Positions 15,589 to 24,826 of a stretch of 55,460 nucleotides of DNA are shown here, in pieces; within the stretch, counting starts at the first letter, position 1, and each line of letters begins with the position of its first letter. A model generated the notes under the pieces. It made no database searches. It saw only the letters and a program-made list of their open reading frames with translations, and was not told the origin of the DNA. Source of the DNA: an uncultured bacterium (lineage in GTDB: Bacteria > Desulfobacterota > Desulfovibrionia > Desulfovibrionales > Desulfovibrionaceae); NCBI GenBank assembly GCA_905214305.1, contig CAJMLK010000017.1, positions 1 through 55,460 of the forward strand, read 5' to 3'. Made by a program: the position numbers and the translations under genes.

Positions 15589-18501
15589 TTATATGAGCCT
15601 GCTGCTCTCCCACCCGTGTTCGGCAGCGGCGGCTTCGGCCCGGGGGCCGCCGAGCACGCAGATGTGCCCCTTGGCGGCGGCTTCGGCCAGCACGTCGGCA
15701 AAGTCACGGAAGTGCTTTTCGGTGGTGGAAAGGATTTCCTCGCGCATGAGGGCGCGGGCGGCGTCCGTATCGTTGGTAAGCCAGCGGGCCAGAGACTGCG
15801 CACCCTTGGCATCGGGCAAAAGGTAGCTGTCCAGATCGCCGATGGCTCCCACGATGGCCTGTGCAAGCTGGGCCTTGTCGGGCGTGAAACCGCGCAGGAA
15901 GTCGGCCATGCCGTCAAAGGCTTCCAGCGTGGCGTCCACGTTGGGGTCGCGGTAGGAAGCGCAGACAAGGGTTCCGCCCAGGCGGTCCAGATTGCAGAAC
16001 GCTCCGTATGCGCCGCCGCGCACGCGCACGCGCTCCCACAGATAGCCCATGCGCAGGTAGCGCAGGATCACGCTGGCAGAGCCGTGGTATATATAGCCCT
16101 GATCATAGATGTTGGCGGCCTTGCCCACATAGTTGATCTGCGCCGGAGCAATGAAGGCTTCGGCGGCGGGCAGGCGCATGGGGCTTTCACCGATGCCTCC
16201 GGACGCGCCGGGGCGCAGCTGGGGCATGGTCTGCAGCAGTTTGCGGGCGTGGCTTTCGGCCAGTGCCAGACCGGCGGCTTCGGCGGTGCAGTCAAAGACC
16301 GCGCCGGGACGCGCCACGATACGGCTGCGAAGCTCTTCAAGGTCGGTCAGAAGCGTCTGTGGTTCCGTTTCCATGCGCTCAAGCATGGCACGGACGCTTT
16401 CAAGATAGCTCAGGCCCGAGGTGCGTTCGGCCAGCGCGCCCGCGCCGGTAAAGCGCGCCCGCAGGCGTGCGCTGACGGCGGCATGCCCGGCGGACTGAAG
16501 GGCGTTCTCAAGGCGGGCCTTGGTTTCCAGAAGCATCTGGCCCACGCGTTCTTCAATCACGCCTTTATCGGCCAGAGGCTCCAGCAGGATTTCCTGTATG
16601 ATGTCGAAGAAATCAGGCAGCTTGTCGTACACTGTCTTGCCGGAAACGGCGAGATAGCTCACGGTTCGGCGGCTTTCACGCACGGTTCCCAGCAGGGGAT
16701 CGGCCCCGATGCCGCCGGTTTTTGCGGCCATGAGCGCCCCAAGCTCCGTAAAGTCGCGCCGTGCCGTGCCCATTTCGGTCAGGCTGCGGGCAAAGAGCGG
16801 CAGCAGGGGCACAAGCCGGTCAGGCACGTTGTCCAGAGGCAGCAGCAGGGTGGCATAGGCAATGCCCTGAGTGGGCAGCTCGTGGCTCAGGATGGCTTCC
16901 GGCACTTCCACCACGCTGCGCGGGATGGAGGCATTGCGCTGCGGCAGATCTTCAAGCCCGAGAGCGGGGATGGTCGCCAAAGCCTCCGGGCTGTCGGGCG
17001 CGCTCTGCACCTCTTCAAGGCGCAGGGTGTCGGCGGCCATGGCCGCGCGTTGCGCAGCGTCGGCTGCGGCCTGCACGGCATCCACACGGGCTTTTTCCGC
17101 CGCGTCACGGGCTTTGCCAAGACCTGTGTCCGGCAGCAGTACCACGGTGGCGCGATGGTTATTGTTCAGGAACCAGTCTTTTATGGCCTGTTCGAATACG
17201 GGTTCACCGGCCTCGATGCGTTTTTTCAGGGCGGCAAGGGGGGCCTCCCACGCCAGCGGGGCCAGAGGGTCGCCGTCATACAGCCATGTGGACAGTGACT
17301 GGATCATGGCAGAAAGCCCCCGAGGAAAGCGGCCGGAATTGTTTTCGCGGTAGGCGAATTCCACGGTGTTGACGGCGGCTTCCACCGCGGCTGCCGGAAT
17401 GCCCTCTTCGGCCAGCTGCGCCAGAGTTTCAAAAATGAGCACTTCTGCCGCCGGAACGTCTCTGGGGGCCACGCCCTTGAGACCGGTGGAGTAGTACATC
17501 TGGCGCAGGTCGGTTTCCAGCCCGCAGCCCGTGGTGTCTTCGCCAAGGCCGGAGGCGATGAGCGCCTTGCGCAGGGGAGAGCCGGGCAGCCCCTCAAGGA
17601 TGTGCTCGAGCATTTCCATCAGCAGGGCCTGATTTACGTCGCCACGCTCGCCCAGCAGCCAGTTGACCGTGAACAGGGCGCGCTTTTCGCCTTCGGAGGC
17701 CGCGTAGGGGACTTCGATATGACGCGGCGTGTCGAGGCGGGCCTGAAGGGGAACGGAAGAATCCACCGGGCGCGCCGCATACTCTTCAAGGGCTTGGCCT
17801 GCAATGCGCAGCCGTTCCGCTTCCGGGTCATCGCCCCAGAAGAAAAAGCGGGCGTTGCTCGGGTGGTAGTAGCGGCTGTGGAAGTCGTGAAAGGCTTCGT
17901 AGGTGAGGTCAGGAATGCACTGGGGGTTGCCGCCGGAGTCAAGGCTGTACAGCGTGTCGGGGAAAAGGGCCTGCTGGCTCTGCTCGGCAAGCACCGAGTC
18001 CGGCGAGGAGTAGACGCCCTTCATTTCATTGTAGACAACGCCCTTGTAGGCCCAGGGGCCGTCCGCGGAGGGCGCGTCCACATGCCAGCCCTCCTGCTTG
18101 AAGATGTCTTCGTTGATGCGCGGGTGAAAAACGGCGTCAATATAGACGTCGATAAGATTGTAGAAGTCGCGCAGGTTGCAGCTTGCCACCGGATAGCAGG
18201 TCTTGTCCGGAAAGGTGAAGGCATTGAGGAAGGTTTGCAGGGAGCCTTTGAGCAGCTCCACAAACGGTTCCTTGACGGGATACCTGTCAGAACCGCAGAG
18301 GACCGAGTGTTCCAGAATATGGGCCACACCGGTGGAGTCGGTGGGCGGCGTGCGAAAGCTCACGCCAAAGCACTTGTTTTCGTCGGTATTGCTGATGGAA
18401 AGCAGCTGTGCGCCGGTGGCTTCGTGCCGCCACAGACGGGCGGAGCCGTCCACTTCGCGCAACTGCTGTTCGGTGATCAGGGTAAAGCCGTGATTGTTCA
18501 T
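15589..18501 (-). CDS. M16C (PreP/insulinase-family) zinc metallopeptidase
   Basis: A 970-residue peptidase with the inverted zinc motif HILEH at residues 61-65 inside GVAHILEHSVLCGSDRYPVKEPF, typical of presequence-protease (PreP/Cym1) relatives. The two-halves architecture is visible: an active N-terminal half, a coiled Ala/Glu-rich linker near residues 470-500 (KARDAAEKARVDAVQAAADAAQRA) and an inactive C-terminal half with the conserved late block YLRMGYLWERVRVRGGAYGAFC. The bacterial role is presumably degradation of short unstructured peptides. AGGA lies a few bases before the ATG at 18501. It reads toward the CbiR-like gene and diverges from rpsB. Confidence 0.93.
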   Translation of the reverse strand: MNNHGFTLITEQQLREVDGSARLWRHEATGAQLLSISNTDENKCFGVSFRTPPTDSTGVAHILEHSVLCGSDRYPVKEPFVELLKGSLQTFLNAFTFPDKTCYPVASCNLRDFYNLIDVYIDAVFHPRINEDIFKQEGWHVDAPSADGPWAYKGVVYNEMKGVYSSPDSVLAEQSQQALFPDTLYSLDSGGNPQCIPDLTYEAFHDFHSRYYHPSNARFFFWGDDPEAERLRIAGQALEEYAARPVDSSVPLQARLDTPRHIEVPYAASEGEKRALFTVNWLLGERGDVNQALLMEMLEHILEGLPGSPLRKALIASGLGEDTTGCGLETDLRQMYYSTGLKGVAPRDVPAAEVLIFETLAQLAEEGIPAAAVEAAVNTVEFAYRENNSGRFPRGLSAMIQSLSTWLYDGDPLAPLAWEAPLAALKKRIEAGEPVFEQAIKDWFLNNNHRATVVLLPDTGLGKARDAAEKARVDAVQAAADAAQRAAMAADTLRLEEVQSAPDSPEALATIPALGLEDLPQRNASIPRSVVEVPEAILSHELPTQGIAYATLLLPLDNVPDRLVPLLPLFARSLTEMGTARRDFTELGALMAAKTGGIGADPLLGTVRESRRTVSYLAVSGKTVYDKLPDFFDIIQEILLEPLADKGVIEERVGQMLLETKARLENALQSAGHAAVSARLRARFTGAGALAERTSGLSYLESVRAMLERMETEPQTLLTDLEELRSRIVARPGAVFDCTAEAAGLALAESHARKLLQTMPQLRPGASGGIGESPMRLPAAEAFIAPAQINYVGKAANIYDQGYIYHGSASVILRYLRMGYLWERVRVRGGAYGAFCNLDRLGGTLVCASYRDPNVDATLEAFDGMADFLRGFTPDKAQLAQAIVGAIGDLDSYLLPDAKGAQSLARWLTNDTDAARALMREEILSTTEKHFRDFADVLAEAAAKGHICVLGGPRAEAAAAEHGWESSRLI

Positions 18502-18579
18502 GTTTTTTCCTGCGGATATTTTTTCTTGTATTTTTGCGGCAGATGAACACCAACTATAAGGGCTGCTTCAGACTTTGAA

Positions 18580-18606
18580 AAGGGGCTGCATGCAGGCCCT
18601 TTTTTT
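18580..18606 (+). terminator. Terminator-like hairpin upstream of rpsB
   Basis: AAGGGGCTGC and GCAGGCCCTT pair with one mismatch and are followed by a run of U residues. It precedes the best promoter match for rpsB, so it could block stray transcription into rpsB-tsf, or act as an early attenuator if transcription starts further upstream at the weak TATAAG near 18556. Confidence 0.55.
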
Positions 18607-18628
18607 GGCGGAAAGGGGGCGTCTGCGC

Positions 18629-18657
18629 TTGCCAAGCCTACAGTGATCATGTATGTA
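18629..18657 (+). promoter_or_regulatory. Candidate rpsB promoter
   Basis: TTGCCA at 18629-18634, a 17-base spacer and TATGTA at 18652-18657. The leader to the rpsB ATG would be about 145 bases, long enough to hold the S2-binding autoregulatory structure known for rpsB, although I cannot trace that fold here. Confidence 0.5.
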
Positions 18658-18807
18658 CACCCTTTCCATCAAGCACACCCAGGCAGCGGCCCGGGGTGCC
18701 CGGCGGAATGTCGCGTGTGGCGGCGTTCTTTTTTGCGCTTCAGGCGCAACGTCGGGTTGCAGGGTCAGGGCGTGGGTGGAAGAAAACAACCCTTTGGAGG
18801 AATCCCC

Positions 18808-19584
18808 ATGGCTTACGTCAGCATGAAGCAAATGCTGGAAACCGGCGTGCACTTCGGTCACCAGACCCGCCGCTGGAATCCCAAGATGCGTCCTTACATT
18901 TTCGGCGCGCGCAACGGCATCCATATTATCGACCTGCAGCAGACCGTGAAGCTCTTCCGCATTGCCCACGACAAGGTTGTGGACGTTGTGGCCAAGGGCG
19001 GCAAGGTTCTTTTCATCGGCACCAAACGCCAGGCCCAGGAGGCCGTGGCTGCCGAAGCTGGTCGCGCCGGACAGTTTTTTGTGACCAATCGCTGGATGGG
19101 CGGCACGCTCACCAACTTTGTCACCATTCAGAAAAGCGTTGACCGCCTGAAGAAGCTTGAAGTCATGTTTGCCGACGGCAGCATCAACCGCTACCAGAAA
19201 AAGGAAATCCTGCTTCTGGAACGCGAGCTTGCCAAGCTTGAAGAAACCCTCGGCGGCATCAAGAACATGGAGCGTCTGCCCCAGATCGCTTTTATCATCG
19301 ACCCCCATCGCGAAGACATCGCCGTCAAGGAATGCCGCAAGCTCGGTATCCCGATTGTTGCTGTCACCGACACCAACTGCGACCCTGATGTCATCGACTA
19401 CATCATCCCCGGCAACGATGACGCCATCCGCGCCATCAAGCTGTTTGTGGCCGCCTTTGCCGAAGCCTGCATGGAAGGCGAAGCCATGGGCAAAGACCAC
19501 AAGGGCGAAACCGCCAACGCTGAAGAAGCCATGCAAAAGGCCGCCGCTGTCGAAGCCGCTGCCGAAGCTGCTCCCGCCCAATAG
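18808..19584 (+). CDS. rpsB: 30S ribosomal protein S2
   Basis: Small-subunit protein S2, 258 residues. It starts MAYVSMKQMLETGVHFGHQTRRWNPKMRPYIFG and carries the two S2 signatures: FGHQTRRWNPKM and PVxVTDTNCDPD-type sequence (here PIVAVTDTNCDPDVIDYIIPGNDDAIRAI). The C-terminal 25 residues are an Ala/Glu-rich tail. GGAGG lies seven bases upstream of the ATG. It is cotranscribed with tsf, as in most bacteria, with a terminator-like hairpin in the gap. Longer in-frame upstream versions lack the conserved start and are rejected. Confidence 0.98.
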   Translation: MAYVSMKQMLETGVHFGHQTRRWNPKMRPYIFGARNGIHIIDLQQTVKLFRIAHDKVVDVVAKGGKVLFIGTKRQAQEAVAAEAGRAGQFFVTNRWMGGTLTNFVTIQKSVDRLKKLEVMFADGSINRYQKKEILLLERELAKLEETLGGIKNMERLPQIAFIIDPHREDIAVKECRKLGIPIVAVTDTNCDPDVIDYIIPGNDDAIRAIKLFVAAFAEACMEGEAMGKDHKGETANAEEAMQKAAAVEAAAEAAPAQ

Positions 19585-19609
19585 CCGGCTTTCTGCTTTC
19601 GCATTCCTG

Positions 19610-19650
19610 GGGGCAGCGCAACCTGATTTATGGCTGCGCTGCCCCGTTTT
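19610..19650 (+). terminator. rpsB-tsf intercistronic attenuating hairpin
   Basis: GGGGCAGCGCA (19610-19620) pairs perfectly with TGCGCTGCCCC (19635-19645), followed by GUUUU. Its position between the two genes suggests partial termination that sets the S2 to EF-Ts ratio. Confidence 0.7.
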
Positions 19651-19722
19651 GGATGCAATTCTGCAATTCAAGAAGTAATTTTGATAACTCCGGCTGCAGG
19701 CCGGACGCATTTGGAGAATACA

Positions 19723-20583
19723 ATGGCTGCTATCACTGCTCAGATGGTGAAAGAACTGCGTGAAATGACCGGCGCGGGCATGATGGACTGCAAAAAAGCT
19801 CTGGTGGAAGTGGAAGGCGACCTGGAAAAGGCCGTTGACTGGCTGCGCCAGAAGGGCATGGCGAAGGCTGCCAAAAAATCCGGCCGCGCCACCAGTGAAG
19901 GTCTTGTGACCGTGGCCCTGAGCGATGACGGCAAAACCGTGGCCATGGCTTCGCTGCTGTGCGAAACCGACTTTGTGGCCCGCGGCGACCAGTTCCAGGC
20001 CATGGCCGCCAAGGTGGCCAAAAGCGTGCTGGACAATGCCCCCGCCGACGCCGTTGCCCTTGAAGCCCTTATGGGTGAAGAAGTGACCCAGCTCATCGCC
20101 TCTGTGGGCGAAAACATGCAGCTTGGCAAATTTGCCCACCACACCAAGCCCGGCGAAGGCTCCCTTGTGGGCCAGTACATCCACGCCAACGGCAAGATCG
20201 GCGTGCTGACCTTCCTGACCTGCGGCAAGGCCGAAAGCGCCGACAAGCCCGAAGTGCTGGAGCTCGCCAAAAACATCGCCATGCAGGTGGCTGCTGCCAG
20301 CCCCATGGCGCTTGACGCCGCAAGCCTTGATCAGGCCGCTGTGGAACGCGAACGCGAAGTGTACCGCCAGAAGGCTCTGGAAGAAGGCAAGCCCGCCAAC
20401 ATCGTTGACAAGATTGCTGACGGCGCTGTTAAAAAGTTCCAGAAGGAAGTGTGCCTTATGGAACAGCCCTATATCCGCGATGACAAGAAGACCATCGCCG
20501 ATATCGTTCGTGAAACGGGCAAGACCGTGGGCGATGAAATCACTGTTACCGGCTTTGAACGCATCCAGCTCGCTGCCGAGTAA
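19723..20583 (+). CDS. tsf: Elongation factor Ts
   Basis: Nucleotide-exchange factor for EF-Tu, 286 residues. It contains the N-terminal UBA-like domain (VKELREMTGAGMMDCKKALVEVEGDLEKAVDWLRQKG, the first EF-Ts signature) and the core-domain motif MASLLCETDFVARGDQF that contacts EF-Tu, then a helical C-terminal part ending in TVGDEITVTGFERIQLAAE. GGAGAA precedes the ATG at 19723. It follows rpsB by 138 bp with a hairpin in between, and is followed by a strong terminator. Confidence 0.98.
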   Translation: MAAITAQMVKELREMTGAGMMDCKKALVEVEGDLEKAVDWLRQKGMAKAAKKSGRATSEGLVTVALSDDGKTVAMASLLCETDFVARGDQFQAMAAKVAKSVLDNAPADAVALEALMGEEVTQLIASVGENMQLGKFAHHTKPGEGSLVGQYIHANGKIGVLTFLTCGKAESADKPEVLELAKNIAMQVAAASPMALDAASLDQAAVEREREVYRQKALEEGKPANIVDKIADGAVKKFQKEVCLMEQPYIRDDKKTIADIVRETGKTVGDEITVTGFERIQLAAE

Positions 20584-20603
20584 TGACATCTGACTTTCCC
20601 GAG

Positions 20604-20625
20604 CCGGGCCAGTTGTCTGGCCCGG
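20604..20625 (+). terminator. Hairpin just after tsf
   Basis: CCGGGCCAG pairs with CTGGCCCGG around TTGT. There is no U-tract. It probably protects the mRNA 3' end upstream of the true terminator at 20762. Confidence 0.5.
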
Positions 20626-20761
20626 CCACATGCCGGGCGCCTTTGGGCGCATGCCTGCAGCGGCATTCAGGTTTTCTGCTTTTCGGCCACGTCCGGCGCG
20701 TCCTGTGCCTTGCACCGGAAGCTGAAAACCACCCGATGCCTGAGGCAACGGAAATTTACTG

Positions 20762-20799
20762 ACAAAAGGGGGCTTTCGGCCCTCTTTTGTCTTTTTTTT
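20762..20799 (+). terminator. Rho-independent terminator of rpsB-tsf
   Basis: ACAAAAGGGGGC pairs with GCCCTCTTTTGT (one G-U) around a five-base loop and is followed by C and eight U residues. It lies about 180 bp after tsf and about 70 bp before the TerC-type gene. Confidence 0.9.
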
Positions 20800-20869
20800 G
20801 GGGGGCCGGGCATGGGCCGCCGCATCCGTCATTCCGCAAGAAGGGGCAACCGCCCCGGAGCGTGACATT

Positions 20870-22450
20870 ATGTTCGACTTTTCATGGGTCACACACCTTT
20901 CCGCCTGGGCCGGCCTGGGCACGCTTGTGCTGCTTGAAGTGGTACTTGGGGTGGATAACCTGGTTTTTATTTCCATTCTCGTGGGGCGTCTGCCCGGTGA
21001 ACGCAAGCGGCAGGCTTTTCTGGTGGGCCTTGGGCTGGCCCTGCTCATGCGCATGCTGCTGCTGACGGTCATGGCGCGTCTGGCAACGCTGACAACCCCG
21101 CTGTTCGAGCTGGGGGGGCACGGTTTTGCCGCCCGCGATCTCATACTGATGGCCGGGGGCGTGTTTCTGTTGCTCAAGGGAACAATGGAGCTGCACGACC
21201 GGCTTGAGGGCCACAGCGGCCGGTATGCCGGTGATTCGGGCCATCACGCGGATTTCTGGCAGGTCATCTTTCAGATAGTGGTGCTGGACGCGGTATTTTC
21301 CCTTGATTCCATCATCACGGCCGTGGGCATGGTGGAGCACGTCACCATCATGATGCTGGCGGTGGTTATCGCCATGGGCATCATGCTGCTGGCTGCGGCG
21401 CCGCTGCTCAATTTCATGGAGCGGCATCCCACGGTCATCGTGCTGTGCCTCGGCTTTCTGCTGATGATCGGCCTGAGCCTGCTGGCCGATGGCCTGGGCT
21501 TTCATATCCCCAAGGGCTACATGTACGCGGCCATTGTGTTTTCCATCATGGTGGAAGCGTGCAACCAGTGGGCGCTGCGCAACCGGCGCAGACGCTTCAG
21601 CATGCGTGACATGCGCGAATCCACGGCGCGCGTGATCCTGAATATTCTTGGGGGCAACGCTCCGGGGCAGGGCGACGCCCAGCTTGATGCGGCGGCTCTG
21701 GCTGGCGAAAAGGAACAGCTTTTCGCGCCCAAGGAGCGGGACATGCTGGCCCGGGTCATACGCCTTGGCGGGCGCACGGCGCGTTTCATCATGATTCCGC
21801 GCCAGCGCGTGAACTGGCTGGACAGCAATGCCGACCGCACGACCGTGAACCGGTATGCCGCCGCCTCACGGCTGGCCTGGCTGCCCGTATTGCGGCGCGA
21901 TACGGATGAGGTGCTCGGCGTGGTACACCCCGGCGATATCCTTGAGCGCGGCGACTGCTCGCCCGACGGCAAGTGGGACCTCAAGTCCTACATCCGGCCT
22001 GCGCCCACGATCTTTGAGCACACCCCCCTGCATGTGATCATGGAGGACTTCCGCACGCATCCCACGCCTCTTTCCTTTGTGCGGGATGAATACGGCAGCG
22101 TGGTGGGTGTTATCACCCCGGCGGAGCTGCTGAGCGTACTGGCAGGACAGATGGGCGACATGCCCGCCGGGCCGGAGGCCTGCCGTCGCCCTGACGGCAG
22201 CTGGGTCATGCCGGGGCGGCTTACGGTGGACCTGTTTGCAAGCTGGCTTGGCATCAGCCTGCCCAAGCGTTTGTCCAGTGCCACTCTGGCGGGCTTTATT
22301 CTTGAACGTCTCGGCCGTATTCCTGAAAAGGGCGAACGCCTGCACTATCAGGGATGGGAGCTGGAAATTACCCGCATGGACAAGCGCCGCATTGACGAGG
22401 TGCGCGCCGTGCGCATGCTGACCCCTCCGGGCAAGGGCAAAAAGAAATAG
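20870..22450 (+). CDS. TerC-type membrane protein with CBS and CorC/HlyC domains
   Basis: A 526-residue protein of the YoaE/YegH architecture. Residues 1-235 are a TerC integral-membrane domain of about seven helices with the conserved acidic motifs EVVLGVDNLVFISIL and LDAVFSLDSIITAVGM, which line the proposed metal path. Residues 300-425 are a CBS pair (DEYGSVVGVITPAELL is the typical end of the second). Residues 440-520 form a CorC/HlyC-type domain ending with WELEITRMDKRRIDEVR. TerC members export Mn2+ or handle metal stress; this fusion type lacks a firm function. GGAG lies about eleven bases before the ATG. I looked for a yybP-ykoY manganese riboswitch upstream and saw none. Confidence 0.9.
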   Translation: MFDFSWVTHLSAWAGLGTLVLLEVVLGVDNLVFISILVGRLPGERKRQAFLVGLGLALLMRMLLLTVMARLATLTTPLFELGGHGFAARDLILMAGGVFLLLKGTMELHDRLEGHSGRYAGDSGHHADFWQVIFQIVVLDAVFSLDSIITAVGMVEHVTIMMLAVVIAMGIMLLAAAPLLNFMERHPTVIVLCLGFLLMIGLSLLADGLGFHIPKGYMYAAIVFSIMVEACNQWALRNRRRRFSMRDMRESTARVILNILGGNAPGQGDAQLDAAALAGEKEQLFAPKERDMLARVIRLGGRTARFIMIPRQRVNWLDSNADRTTVNRYAAASRLAWLPVLRRDTDEVLGVVHPGDILERGDCSPDGKWDLKSYIRPAPTIFEHTPLHVIMEDFRTHPTPLSFVRDEYGSVVGVITPAELLSVLAGQMGDMPAGPEACRRPDGSWVMPGRLTVDLFASWLGISLPKRLSSATLAGFILERLGRIPEKGERLHYQGWELEITRMDKRRIDEVRAVRMLTPPGKGKKK

Positions 22451-22454
22451 GCGG

Positions 22455-22520
22455 GTCTGCCGGTGCGGGCAGACTGCAGGATACAGCGCCGCGCCTTCTC
22501 GTAATTTGAGGAGGCGCGGC
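22455..22520. terminator. Two hairpins between convergent TerC and chemoreceptor genes
   Basis: GTCTGCC/GGCAGAC near 22455-22474 and GCCGCGCCT (22488-22496) pairing with AGGCGCGGC (22512-22520). Neither has a U-tract. The remaining 200 bp to the chemoreceptor stop show no gene. Confidence 0.45.
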
Positions 22521-22727
22521 CCGCCGTTATGCTGCCGTGGCGACCCGTGGGCAGGTCGCTGCTGATCAGGAGCTTTTCAGCTTTGAGGTCGTTTTGTACC
22601 CGGCGCTTTCACGCTGTTCGCCGCGTTGTGGCTGCGTGGCTGAACAGCTGACGCCGCAGTGGCAATGCCTTTGCTCACGCAGCCGGCAGAGCAGTTTGCG
22701 GGGTTGCTGCGGTAGAAAACAGGGCCG

Positions 22728-24488
22728 TTATGCCGCGCTGCCTTCAGCCTTCATGCCGTTGATAAGGCTCTGGAGCACCTGCGACTGGCGCGCCAGTTCC
22801 GCTGTGGCCTGCGCGGCCTGCGTCATGGCCGTGGCCGTCTGGCTTGAGATGGCCGCGACCTGCTCCACGGAGCGGTTGATTTCGTCGCTGGCTGCGGACT
22901 GTTCTTCGCTGGCCGTGGCAATGGAGCGCACCTGATCGTTGGTCTGGTCAACCAGAGTCACGATGGTGTGCAGCGTTTCGCCGGACTGATTGGCGAGGTT
23001 CGTGGCTTCCTGAATGGTTCCGATGGAAATGTCCACCCCGGCCACGCTCTTGCGGGTTCCTTCCTGAATGCCGCTGATAACCTGACCCACTTCGTGGGTG
23101 GCAGTCATGGTCTTTTCGGCCAGCTTGCGCACTTCGTCTGCCACCACGGCAAAGCCCCGTCCGGCATCTCCGGCGCGGGCCGCTTCAATGGCGGCGTTGA
23201 GGGCCAGCAGGTTGGTCTGGTCGGCAATGTCTGAAATGACGCTCATGATCTGGCCGATACCTTCGGCCTGATGGCTCAGAGTGTCCATATCCTGCTTGAT
23301 TTCCAGGCTCTGGCGTGAAACTTCGTTGATGCCCTGCACCACGCGCGACACAATGGCAGCCCCTTCCTGCGCCTGCAGATGGGCCTGATCAGACATTTTC
23401 GAGGCGTGTCCCGCATTGCTGGCGACTTCGCGCACGGTGGCGTTCATTTCTTCCATGGCGGTGGCTGTTTCGCTCACGCGCTGGGACTGTTCGTCCGCTC
23501 CGCGACTGGACTGTTCGATCTGGGCCGAAAGTTCTTCGGAAGCCGAAGTCAGGATATCCACCACGGCTTCAAGCTGCTGGGCGGCCTGCAACATGCCTTC
23601 GGCCCTGGCATGTTCTGCGGCGGCCTTGGCGGCGTGGGCCTCCTGGGTGGCAATGTTGGCCTGTTCGGCCTGCCGGGCAGCTTCAGCGCTTTTTTCTTCG
23701 GCTTCGGCAATTTTTTCCTTCATAACGCCGACCATGTTCTGCATGACATGGTACACGCCACCGGCAATTTTTTGCGGCCTGAACGCCACATTGAGGTTGC
23801 CGCTGGCAATTTCACCCGCCACCTGGGCCAGATAGCCGGGGTCTTCACCAAGCTGGCGCATGATGTTGCGGGTAAGCAGAATGCCCAGAGCAATGGAAAG
23901 CAGAATGCCAAGGCCCAGCGCCACGTAAAGAAGGCGGCTGGACGAATCAGCCAGCGAGGCATTGTTATGGGCCAGCAGTCTGGCCTGCTCAAGCTTTGAA
24001 AGCACAAGGGCGTCAATGGCGTTCTGATAGATGGTTGATATTTCCCATCCCTTGCCGGTCAGCAGGGTGTAGGCTTCGGCCTGCCTGCCGCTGTTTGCCA
24101 TATCCATGACCTCGTCTGTCATGGCACGGAAGTCGTGGCGGCGCAGCTTGTATTCCGCAAGGATTTTTCGGGCTTCATCGGAAATCAGGCTTGCTTCCAC
24201 GCGGGAAGTGCTGCTGTCGATGGTGGCACGGTACTGGGTGATCTCGCCGCGCACACGCTGCTTGACGGCGTTGTCGTCAGTGGTGACAAAAGTCAGCAGA
24301 TCCAGACGAATGCGCTGGAAAAACACGGACATGTTGATGAGGTCACCCATAGGTTCCGTAGCGCGTTCATACAGAAACGTGTCGGCCTCGCTCATGTCGT
24401 GCAGGCGGGAATCTGCAAAAATGCCCATTGATAACGTGATCAGGGCTGAAGCAAGAAAACCTGTCAGAAGTTTGGCTTGTAATTTCAT
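22728..24488 (-). CDS. Methyl-accepting chemotaxis protein
   Basis: A transmembrane chemoreceptor of 586 residues. TM1 is at residues 4-25; a periplasmic four-helix-bundle ligand domain spans about 30-185 (TEPMGDLINMSVFFQRIRLDLLTFV is typical 4HB_MCP sequence); TM2 is near 190-212 and is followed by a HAMP domain. The long coiled-coil signalling domain carries the invariant hairpin tip ISDIADQTNLLALNAAIEAARAGDAGRGFAVVADEVRKLAE, which binds CheA and CheW. No C-terminal CheR/CheB pentapeptide is present (it ends GMKAEGSAA). The ATG at 24488 has GAGGAAA upstream. It stands alone, convergent with the TerC gene. Confidence 0.96.
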   Translation of the reverse strand: MKLQAKLLTGFLASALITLSMGIFADSRLHDMSEADTFLYERATEPMGDLINMSVFFQRIRLDLLTFVTTDDNAVKQRVRGEITQYRATIDSSTSRVEASLISDEARKILAEYKLRRHDFRAMTDEVMDMANSGRQAEAYTLLTGKGWEISTIYQNAIDALVLSKLEQARLLAHNNASLADSSSRLLYVALGLGILLSIALGILLTRNIMRQLGEDPGYLAQVAGEIASGNLNVAFRPQKIAGGVYHVMQNMVGVMKEKIAEAEEKSAEAARQAEQANIATQEAHAAKAAAEHARAEGMLQAAQQLEAVVDILTSASEELSAQIEQSSRGADEQSQRVSETATAMEEMNATVREVASNAGHASKMSDQAHLQAQEGAAIVSRVVQGINEVSRQSLEIKQDMDTLSHQAEGIGQIMSVISDIADQTNLLALNAAIEAARAGDAGRGFAVVADEVRKLAEKTMTATHEVGQVISGIQEGTRKSVAGVDISIGTIQEATNLANQSGETLHTIVTLVDQTNDQVRSIATASEEQSAASDEINRSVEQVAAISSQTATAMTQAAQATAELARQSQVLQSLINGMKAEGSAA

Positions 24489-24826
24489 AGTATTTTCCTC
24501 GGATTTTGCCGCCTCAATGTGCGGTCGAGATTGTCCAAACCGCATGAATATTTGTGTTTTAAGGGGTATGCGTTTGAAGCGGCCTTAATGCGACTTTAGA
24601 GCGGTTTCGCTTTGAGATTGTCGTTAATCGGCGTGCAGCGCCTGTCTGTATCAATCTCGTCTGAGGGCTGCACTTTGCCTCATAAAGGTCAAAGCATTTC
24701 GTCTGTATAGAGAATACGAAAGTTGAAATGCTCCAAAGGACGTGAAAAAGAGGCTTGCCCGCTGGGCTAATAGCTTTTCACGCAAAAAGAGTAAAGCTTA
24801 TTATTGGAGGCGCAAGGGCAAAGGCG
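24489..24826. other. Intergenic region between chemoreceptor and PFKFB-like gene
   Basis: No gene seen. At 24599 a segment starting AGAGCGGTTTCGCTTTGAGATTG resembles the hairpin element found intact at 41232 and 49369, apparently a decayed copy. The chemoreceptor promoter should lie in the first 100 bases, but I cannot place it. Confidence 0.5.

Noticed and set aside
15616..17298. A 560-codon plus-strand frame opposite the M16 peptidase gene
   Set aside because: His/Gly/Gln-rich sequence with no family features; it mirrors a well-conserved peptidase on the other strand.
20584..20869. A possible manganese (yybP-ykoY) riboswitch before the TerC-type gene
   Set aside because: The conserved loops of that riboswitch are not present, and a strong terminator of the preceding operon occupies most of the region.
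18568..21177. An 869-codon minus-strand frame opposite rpsB, tsf and the start of the TerC gene
   Set aside because: It is antisense to two universally conserved genes, has low-complexity composition, and crosses two clear plus-strand terminators.
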